From NCBI GenBank assembly GCA_038326615.1, contig JBBQKF010000003.1, positions 1 through 64,000 on the forward strand: a stretch of 64,000 nt of DNA. Direction: 5' to 3'. A model generated the notes under the pieces. It did no database searches, was not told where the DNA came from, and saw nothing but the letters and a program-made list of their open reading frames with translations. The stretch comes from JBBQKF01 sp038326615. GTDB taxonomy: Bacteria > Bacillota > Clostridia > Saccharofermentanales > UBA5734. The position numbers and the translations under genes were made by a program. How positions within the stretch are numbered: the stretch's first letter is position 1; each line of letters begins with the position of its first letter. Shown one piece after another: positions 58,072 to 64,000 of this stretch.

Positions 58072-58359
58072 ATGAGTAATATAGGAATAATCATGGATGA
58101 ATTATATGGTGTGGTACAAGATAGAGTTGCTAACCCCAAAGAGGGTTCTTACACGAATTATCTTCTCGAAAAAGGTGTTGATAAGATTGCTAAAAAAGTT
58201 GGAGAAGAAGCATGTGAAGTTATAATTGCAGCTAAAAATGGAATAAAGAAAGATACATTATCAGAAATTTCAGACTTGCTTTATCACTTGACGGTTTTAT
58301 TGGTTGAACAAGAAATATCACTTGATGAAGTTTATGAAGAGCTCAAAAAGAGACGATAG
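58072..58359 (+). CDS. hisE: Phosphoribosyl-ATP pyrophosphatase
   Basis: MazG-like helical hydrolase of 95 residues that removes pyrophosphate from PR-ATP. The motif GEEACEVIIAAKNG with the metal-binding Glu/Asp pattern and DLLYHLTVLLVEQ are typical. ATGGAGG precedes the ATG. It is the last biosynthetic gene of the his cluster. Confidence 0.94.
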   Translation: MSNIGIIMDELYGVVQDRVANPKEGSYTNYLLEKGVDKIAKKVGEEACEVIIAAKNGIKKDTLSEISDLLYHLTVLLVEQEISLDEVYEELKKRR

Positions 58360-58455
58360 AATTAATTTCAATTCTAAATATTGCTGCAATAATAAGATTA
58401 TTATCGGTAAATAGTAAACTTAACGAAGAATGTTAAATAAGAAAAGAGTAGAAAA

Positions 58456-59448
58456 ATGGCAAAAATAGAACACCACACGCATGTTACACTTGAAGAACTC
58501 GAAGATAATTTAACGAGATTTCGACTTAAGGATTATATAAGGCAATGTGAAGATGAATTTGATGCTTTAGTAATCGGAATTGCAGAACAGGCACGTAAAA
58601 ACCCTATGATACGTGCTATTTTTATATCAGGTCCGACAGCCTCAGGTAAAACCACTTTTAACCATAAACTAAGTGAATATTTACATAAATCTAACATCCC
58701 CACCTGTGAAATATCTCTTGATGATTATTACTATTTTCATGAATCCAGAACTGATGAGTATGGGCGACCAGATTATGAGAGCCTTGAAATTCTTGATGTT
58801 GATTTGATGGTGAGTCAAATTAAGCAGTTGTTTAATGGCGATACAGTGAAAGTTCCTTGTTTTGATTTCTCTGTCAAAAATCGTGTTCCCGAAAAAGCGC
58901 GCGAACTGACTTTGCCGCATAATGGCGTGTTGCTTGTAGAAGGGTTACATGGCCTTTCTAAAACGGTTTCTGGAGAATTATCTAAAGAGAAATGGCTTGG
59001 TGTCTTCATAATGCCTTTTGCAACTTTAAATGACGATTACAAATTACTTGATAAGAGAGATATTAGAATTTTAAGAAGAATATCGCGGGATGTTCTCCAT
59101 AGAGGTGCAACCGCACTTGCAACAATTGACTACTGGCCGATGCTTGATTATTCTGAAGGTGTATATTTTCCAGAATACCTTGCAAATGCGGACATTTATG
59201 TTAATTCATTTATTCCTTATGAGTTTTATTGTATTGCTCCGGTAGCTCACAATATGATTAAACAGGCTCTTGAAAACTATGGTAACGGTACAATCGTAGA
59301 TTCGAATTTCACAAGCCACCCCGGATTTGCTCAGATCGATCTTGCGCTAAAGGAAGCAAACAGGTTGCTTGATGCAACTGCTAAGATTCCCGGTATCAAT
59401 ATTTCATTAGTGCCCGAGACTTCTTTATTAAATGAATTTATAAAATAG
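58456..59448 (+). CDS. Uridine-kinase/phosphoribulokinase-family P-loop kinase
   Basis: 330-residue kinase of the uridine kinase/PRK superfamily. After a helical N-terminus of about 50 residues comes the Walker A GPTASGKT (59-66), then the substrate-contacting SLDDYYYFH and DYESLEILDVDLM, and the Walker B-like VLLVEGLHGL. The C-terminal half (about 190-330) differs from standard Udk. It lacks the TGS and threonyl-tRNA-synthetase-like N-terminus of the larger clostridial nucleoside kinases. The substrate could be uridine, cytidine or another ribosyl compound. It follows hisE by 96 bases and may be co-transcribed. Confidence 0.82.
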   Translation: MAKIEHHTHVTLEELEDNLTRFRLKDYIRQCEDEFDALVIGIAEQARKNPMIRAIFISGPTASGKTTFNHKLSEYLHKSNIPTCEISLDDYYYFHESRTDEYGRPDYESLEILDVDLMVSQIKQLFNGDTVKVPCFDFSVKNRVPEKARELTLPHNGVLLVEGLHGLSKTVSGELSKEKWLGVFIMPFATLNDDYKLLDKRDIRILRRISRDVLHRGATALATIDYWPMLDYSEGVYFPEYLANADIYVNSFIPYEFYCIAPVAHNMIKQALENYGNGTIVDSNFTSHPGFAQIDLALKEANRLLDATAKIPGINISLVPETSLLNEFIK

Positions 59449-59684
59449 TTTTAACCAAACAATTTGAGTTTTAGTAAAATATTAAATTGATAAATATGAT
59501 TTAAGCGGAATATTAGATAATACAATAGCATCAGTATTTGGAAGATTAAGAATACTCAATACATTTTACACTTATTATAAATAAGAACGGCTATTTTATA
59601 GGGGTGTAGCATTTTGTATAAAGCTTACTTGTTAAAATATTGATAAAAGAATCAAAATACTAGTATAAAAAGATTAAACTCTCG

Positions 59685-59693
59685 TGATATAAT
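59685..59693 (+). promoter_or_regulatory. Extended -10 element, probable metA promoter
   Basis: TGATATAAT (extended -10 with perfect TATAAT) about 90 bases before metA. The 334-base gap contains no recognisable SAM or T-box riboswitch core. Confidence 0.5.
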
Positions 59694-59782
59694 CATAAGC
59701 ATAAGACATTTATTTGCGGCTCTAAATCATTACAAATTATATTCATACACATAATTATTTTTGCAAGGAGGCGGACGAAGAA

Positions 59783-60700
59783 ATGCCAATTCGAATTTCA
59801 GATAACCTACCAGCGTTTGACACACTCGAGAAAGAGCATATCTTTGTTATGCGCGATACCGTCGCTTACAACCAGCACATAAGACCTCTGAAAATTTTGA
59901 TTTTAAATCTCATGCCCACAAAGATAGTAACAGAAACACAGCTTTTAAGGCTTTTAGGGAATACACCTCTACAAGTAGAAGTAGATTTGTTATATACAAC
60001 AAGTTATCAGCCGAAGAATATCTCAGAAGACCATCTTGTAAATTTTTACGAAACATTCGAGGTCGTTAAGAAACGTCGCTATGATGGAATGATAATAACC
60101 GGTGCTCCAGTTGAGCAAATGCCTTTTGAGGAAGTTGCTTATTGGAAAGAACTTGTTGAAATAATGGAATGGAGCAAGACACACGTGTATTCGACAATGC
60201 ATATATGCTGGGGTGCACAAGCAGGCCTTTATTATCACTATGGCATTCCGAAATATGATATGACTAATAAAATGTTTGGCATCTTTGAACACAAACATAA
60301 ATGGACTAAACCTGTTAAACTTATCAGGGGGTTCGATGATGTATTTTATGTTCCACACTCACGACATACTGAAATAAGACGAGAAGATATACTTCCCGTT
60401 CAGGACTTAAGGCTAATTGCGGAATCCGACGAATCAGGCGTATTTGCAGTAGCTGACCTTACAGGACGCAAAATATTTTTGACAGGCCATCTTGAGTATG
60501 ATCCTGGTACCCTTAAGGCTGAGTATGTTCGTGACCTTAAAAAAGGTCTTCCGATTGAAATTCCGCGCAATTATTTCCCGGGTGACGATCCTTCTAAGGC
60601 TCCTATAGTAAGATGGAGAAGTGCTGCTAATCTTTTATTTTCGAATTGGCTCAACTATTATGTATATCAGGAAACGCCTTACGACTTGAATTTGCTGTAA
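59783..60700 (+). CDS. metA: Homoserine O-acetyltransferase (MetA type)
   Basis: First step of methionine synthesis, 305 residues, glutamine-amidotransferase-like fold. It has the catalytic Cys142 (HICWGAQAG), the acidic/His segment HLEYDPGTLKAEY and PHSRHTEI. Glu111 occupies the position where Gly favours succinyl-CoA and Glu favours acetyl-CoA (TGAPVEQMPFEEV), so an acetyltransferase is predicted. AAGGAGG precedes the ATG. It converges with the GH36-like gene, with only one base between stops. Confidence 0.95.
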   Translation: MPIRISDNLPAFDTLEKEHIFVMRDTVAYNQHIRPLKILILNLMPTKIVTETQLLRLLGNTPLQVEVDLLYTTSYQPKNISEDHLVNFYETFEVVKKRRYDGMIITGAPVEQMPFEEVAYWKELVEIMEWSKTHVYSTMHICWGAQAGLYYHYGIPKYDMTNKMFGIFEHKHKWTKPVKLIRGFDDVFYVPHSRHTEIRREDILPVQDLRLIAESDESGVFAVADLTGRKIFLTGHLEYDPGTLKAEYVRDLKKGLPIEIPRNYFPGDDPSKAPIVRWRSAANLLFSNWLNYYVYQETPYDLNLL

Positions 60701-60701
60701 A

Positions 60702-62471
60702 TTATTCGAAAGTATCAATGTCCGCTTCCAGGAGCTCATTTCTGAGAGCATATCTAACATGATATCCTTTATCAGTTGTTTCAACGGACAAAACTCTTTT
60801 GTCGTTAAAACGGGTTGCCTTATGTGAAATTGCATTCCGGTATAAATTAAGCGCGTCAGCACCATAAGTTCCTATGCTATCTGAATTTGAGATAAGACCA
60901 CCGAAAATTATACAGGTTTTGTATAAAGATTCTTGTTCTTCAACACTCAATTTGTTTTTGTGTTTTCGCAGTGAAAAGCTTCCAGGATCACATGAGAAAG
61001 CTCTTCCGTCAAGGTGCCTGCGATTTATTGAACTTTTAATTGCAGACAGGGTTGATTCTCTCTCTCTGGAATTTTTGGAGACAAAAACTGGATTAGGCCC
61101 ATTCCATCCTGAGGAAAGATCAGAAGCAACCGAACAATATTCGAAAAGACCAAATGCACTTCCTAATGGCACACCACACGCAATTACAGGAACACTTCCT
61201 GTAGCTTCTCTCAAAATCATTAGTGCATGGTTCATAGCCTGCGCCCTTGTTCTCTTACTATGTGCCCCCCTGTTAAGGCCTGCAGCAAAAAGATAATCCA
61301 TTTTAAGTAAAGCTACTTTCCATTCAATGGTCATTGTTTTAATTGTTCTTTTAATATGATTTATAACCTGGGGGTTGTAGAGGTCGAGTAAGTATAAGCT
61401 TCCACCCTGATCATGACTTTTACCAACTTTTATCAGGCGCCCTTTGTTGTCCCTTGCCATAAGCTCTAATCGTTCCCTAAAAATTTGTGATTTTGATGAA
61501 CAAATGAAAGGTGAGAGCGTAATTCCGGGTTTATAACCAGCCTCGCTTATTGCTTTAATTACACGCGGAAGTCCGCCAGGAAAGCTAGAAGAATGGGTAG
61601 TCCAATCTCCTGCTTGGACTTCATATCCTTGACCAATAATAAAATAATCAAGAGGTATTTCCCGTACTTTATACTCCCATAAGATTGCAAGCAAGCGGTT
61701 TTCTTCTATTTGGTTAAACAATGCATACCAGCTATCCCAGGCAAGGGCAGGGCGACTTCTGTTAAATAATCCTGCATCTCGATTGGATTTATAAAATAAA
61801 GAAAAATATCTTCCAAAACAATCATCTTCAAGCGCAGTTGTCATAAAAAAGTCGAAAATTTTAACTGGTGGAACATCTAGTCCTGAGGTTCTTTGAACAG
61901 GTGGTAGAAATAGTCCTTCACAATCCTTTGCAGCAATGACACTTGCGCCTGTTCTTGAATCATTGTGAACAAAATCGAATCTTGTGTACGCAAGACTTTC
62001 ATCTAAAGACCCCAAAAGTGTAAATCCAGTTGGAGCATTAAAATATGTATAAGTCCAGCTGTGAGATTTTCTATTTGAGTATTGAGAAAATTTGTAATCA
62101 CCAGCCTTTGAATGAAGAGCCGGTTGGAAAATAGGCGGTTTTGGGAGACCATTTGACAACGATATCATTTGGGAGGAACTCCAGGATTGATATCCGTTAC
62201 AAAAGACGTGTGTTTGTGAGGGTAAGTGAATAGTTGTTTCAAGTTCGCATGATACAATTTCAACATGAAGGCCTGTATCATTTTCTATAAACGCCTGAAC
62301 ACGAAGCCCGCCATTCTCAGAAGACAAAACGCAGTAAGCCATAACGCTGTTGTCTTTTTTGCGCGGCAAAACCCCGATGCTTATAGGTAATGACTCCGTA
62401 GCACCATTCAATTTACATACTAAATTTCCTGAACGAACCATATAATCGTAAACTCTTGTTTCCTGAAGCAT
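60702..62471 (-). CDS. GH36-like glycosidase with altered substrate-binding motif
   Basis: 589-residue clan GH-D glycosidase. An N-terminal beta-supersandwich of about 230 residues (CNGYQSWSSS) precedes a TIM barrel. The nucleophile is Asp392 in LLKMDYLFAAG and the acid/base Asp451 in ASDLSSGWNG. The 59-residue spacing matches GH36 enzymes such as the Thermotoga alpha-galactosidase. The DDGW motif, whose Asp residues hold the C4 and C6 hydroxyls of galactose, reads GQGY here, ahead of AGDW and FPGGL. The fold and mechanism are retained, but specificity for galactose is doubtful. No signal peptide, so it is cytoplasmic. Confidence 0.8.
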   Translation of the reverse strand: MLQETRVYDYMVRSGNLVCKLNGATESLPISIGVLPRKKDNSVMAYCVLSSENGGLRVQAFIENDTGLHVEIVSCELETTIHLPSQTHVFCNGYQSWSSSQMISLSNGLPKPPIFQPALHSKAGDYKFSQYSNRKSHSWTYTYFNAPTGFTLLGSLDESLAYTRFDFVHNDSRTGASVIAAKDCEGLFLPPVQRTSGLDVPPVKIFDFFMTTALEDDCFGRYFSLFYKSNRDAGLFNRSRPALAWDSWYALFNQIEENRLLAILWEYKVREIPLDYFIIGQGYEVQAGDWTTHSSSFPGGLPRVIKAISEAGYKPGITLSPFICSSKSQIFRERLELMARDNKGRLIKVGKSHDQGGSLYLLDLYNPQVINHIKRTIKTMTIEWKVALLKMDYLFAAGLNRGAHSKRTRAQAMNHALMILREATGSVPVIACGVPLGSAFGLFEYCSVASDLSSGWNGPNPVFVSKNSRERESTLSAIKSSINRRHLDGRAFSCDPGSFSLRKHKNKLSVEEQESLYKTCIIFGGLISNSDSIGTYGADALNLYRNAISHKATRFNDKRVLSVETTDKGYHVRYALRNELLEADIDTFE

Positions 62472-62618
62472 AAAATTCTCCTCGAAAAATAATTATACAC
62501 CAAAAACTTGCATTGTGGATATACTAAATTGCATTCGTAACTATAGTTACTACAAAAACCCATGTAATTAGTTAATATGAAGCCAATTAATACTTCAAAT
62601 CAATGGGAGGAATGCAAC

Positions 62619-62942
62619 ATGGCACAAACAATCACAATGACAAATTTCAAAGAAATGGTACTCGATTCAGACAAACCGGTTCTTCTTGATTTCTGGGCAT
62701 CATGGTGCGGACCTTGCAAGATGGTAGCTCCAACAATTGATAAGCTTGCACTAGACTATGAGGGCAAAGCAATAATTGGTAAAGTTAATGTCGATGAAGA
62801 ACAAGCTCTTGCAGAGCGATTTAAGGTAATGAGTATTCCAACTCTCTTTATTTTAAAAAACGGTGAAGTTGTTGAGAAGATGGTTGGAGCAAGACCAATT
62901 GGGGAGCTTAAGCTATTACTTGATAAGTATATGAAATCGTAA
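62619..62942 (+). CDS. Thioredoxin (second copy)
   Basis: 107-residue thioredoxin with WASWCGPC (Cys30/Cys33) and cis-Pro in MSIPTLFIL. It is clearly paralogous to the one at 36.7 kb, sharing much of the first 60 residues. The start is the ATG at 62619 after TGGGAGG; an upstream in-frame ATG at 62577 lacks a ribosome binding site. It converges on the ttcA-like gene. Confidence 0.94.
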   Translation: MAQTITMTNFKEMVLDSDKPVLLDFWASWCGPCKMVAPTIDKLALDYEGKAIIGKVNVDEEQALAERFKVMSIPTLFILKNGEVVEKMVGARPIGELKLLLDKYMKS

Positions 62943-62954
62943 AAACATTAAACT

Positions 62955-63665
62955 TCACCAGTCACATATTTTAGACTTTTTAATAGAGCCAAACAAATGA
63001 TCGCGTATATTTGGATTTTCTTTTTCCATATTGTCGATGATGCTTTTTATGTTGGCTCTATTTGTTGTTCCAGTCGCAGAGCATGGACTTTTTACTATTT
63101 TTAAAGAGTATTCATTACAATATTCTACTACCTGAGATTCCTTTACATAAATCAAAGGTCTAATTACGTGTATTTTTTTTCGGGAAAGGTATGTCACCGG
63201 TGAAAAGCAATGATAACGCCCTTCATAGAACAAACTCATAGCCATAGTCTCTATTGCATCATCACGATGATGCCCTAAGGCAACTTTGTTACAGCCAAGC
63301 TCAATAGCCTTATTATTTAGAGCTCCGCGCCTCAAATTTGAACAAAGGGAGCAAGGGCTCTCTTCTTTTCTTATATTAAAAACGATATTGCCGATTTGTG
63401 TTTCTTCCATATAAAATGGCACTTCAAGTTCGTCACAAAGTGATTGAACAGATGAAAAATCTGTCTTTTCAAGCCCCAGATCAAGTGTTATAGCAACAAT
63501 ATCGAAGTTGATAGGCGAGTAAACTTTAATTTTAGCGAGAGAAACAAGGGTAGCAAGGCTGTCCTTTCCACCAGAAACGCCAACAGCAACTTTGTCACCA
63601 TCAGTAATCATATTATAATCAAACAAAGCTTTTTGAACTGCACCTGCAAAATTGAAATCCTTCAC
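62955..63665 (-). CDS. ttcA: TtcA-family tRNA 2-thiocytidine biosynthesis protein
   Basis: PP-loop ATPase, 236 residues, predicted to thiolate cytidine in tRNA (position 32 in E. coli). It has the PP-loop VGVSGGKDSLA, a Cys pair CSLCSNLRRG, GHHRDDAIET, and the third Cys in KSPCSATG, which together can hold an Fe-S cluster. The gene lies next to thioredoxin. A 17-base palindrome overlaps its likely promoter (63695-63711). TtcA-like paralogues can modify other positions, so the exact nucleotide is not certain. Confidence 0.85.
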   Translation of the reverse strand: MKDFNFAGAVQKALFDYNMITDGDKVAVGVSGGKDSLATLVSLAKIKVYSPINFDIVAITLDLGLEKTDFSSVQSLCDELEVPFYMEETQIGNIVFNIRKEESPCSLCSNLRRGALNNKAIELGCNKVALGHHRDDAIETMAMSLFYEGRYHCFSPVTYLSRKKIHVIRPLIYVKESQVVEYCNEYSLKIVKSPCSATGTTNRANIKSIIDNMEKENPNIRDHLFGSIKKSKICDW

Positions 63666-63694
63666 TAATGGAACCTCCGATAAAACATTTTAAC

Positions 63695-63711
63695 TTTGTT
63701 ATGATAACAAA
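63695..63711 (-). promoter_or_regulatory. Palindromic operator-like site at the ttcA promoter
   Basis: TTTGTTA-TGA-TAACAAA is a perfect inverted repeat about 30-46 bases before the ttcA start. On the minus strand it overlaps a -10-like TATCAT with TTGCAG 17 bases upstream. A regulator bound here would block the promoter. Confidence 0.45.
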
Positions 63712-63943
63712 TCAAAATAGAAACTGCAAGAAATCAATCAAAATAAAAAACATTACGCACTTTTTTAAATTATGCAAAATCCTGTTAATCTTTATATACC
63801 AAGGATTTAAAGGATTATTAATTGCTTCAAGTGTCAAAGGAATAACATATAAAATTCTAGTTATAGTAGAAACGAGATTTTGGTTAGTGTATAATGTTAT
63901 TAATAAATTGCTCCGCTTTATTTGGCGGATGAATGGAGAAAAC

Positions 63944-64000
63944 GTGGCAAAAGTTTGTATAATTAAATGTGATAGTTACGACAAAGAAAAAGTTAAAGAT
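63944..64000 (+). CDS. Start of a DUF362-type protein (partial)
   Basis: A GTG start after ATGGAGAA opens a frame (MAKVCIIKCDSYDKEKVKD) running off the window. The first residues match the usual beginning of DUF362 proteins, which often carry ferredoxin-type Fe-S motifs further on. Only 19 codons are present, so the assignment rests on the N-terminal pattern. Confidence 0.5.
   Translation, partial: MAKVCIIKCDSYDKEKVKD

Noticed and set aside
59449..59782. SAM riboswitch or T-box before metA
   Set aside because: No conserved riboswitch core or T-box sequence is visible.

Overview
The window is AT-rich and reads as a chromosomal segment of a Gram-positive anaerobe, most likely a Clostridia-type Firmicute (inference). 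Support: strong Shine-Dalgarno sequences and sigma-A-like promoters, GTG/TTG starts, a split transketolase, an HK/AraC-type regulator pair, a NPTTGD-type cell-wall sorting tail, an acetyl-CoA-type MetA, and the order rpoB-rpoC-rpsL-rpsG-fusA-tuf. No rRNA, tRNA, IS element, prophage or CRISPR array was recognised.

Layout. 0.1-9.2 kb is a hemicellulose/xylan locus: GH42 glycosidase, YesM-like histidine kinase and AraC-type response regulator (overlapping), GH52 beta-xylosidase, and a convergent exported SGNH esterase-like protein. 9.6-16.6 kb holds a wall-anchored surface protein, gap, a CNNM/CorC-type membrane protein, a serine-recombinase-fold protein without its catalytic residues, and a PrsA/SurA-like foldase. 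17.1-29.7 kb is the RNA polymerase and str-operon block. 29.9-43.7 kb holds nnr, alr, the two transketolase halves, a redox/sulfur group (AhpD-like, thioredoxin, CoA-disulfide reductase fused to rhodanese, TusA and DsrE domains), proB-acpS, an NlpC/P60-like pseudoenzyme and a family 4 uracil-DNA glycosylase. 44.1-46.4 kb holds an epimerase-fold protein with a histone-like basic tail and a GNAT acetyltransferase. 47.3-59.4 kb is a histidine operon (hisZ-G-D-C-B, purC, hisH-A-F-I-E) and a uridine-kinase-like gene. 59.8-64 kb holds metA, a GH36-like glycosidase, a second thioredoxin, a TtcA-like tRNA thiolase and the start of a DUF362 gene.

The most unusual property is an abundance of tandem repeats. 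They fill many intergenic gaps with units of 6, 12-13, 15, 30, 110 and about 128 bp. They touch the ends of several genes. As in-frame hydrophilic insertions or tails they also enlarge normally compact enzymes (Nnr, Alr, HisH, GH52, the CoA-disulfide reductase fusion, CNNM protein). A dispersed hairpin element is present in three copies (about 11.9, 24.7 and 46.7 kb). hisD carries a sharply bounded GC-rich block of about 365 bp, suggesting a recombinational patch. The his operon has two good promoters followed by a hexamer microsatellite reaching the hisZ ribosome binding site.

How the genes work together. The first block senses and degrades xylo-oligosaccharides, whose pentoses would enter metabolism through transketolase and GAPDH. 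The his operon and purC meet at AICAR, a by-product of HisH/HisF and a downstream product of the PurC pathway. The thioredoxin, AhpD-like and CoA-disulfide-reductase genes form a thiol-redox and sulfur-handling group suited to an anaerobe. All functional statements are from sequence motifs and family knowledge; no database search was run.
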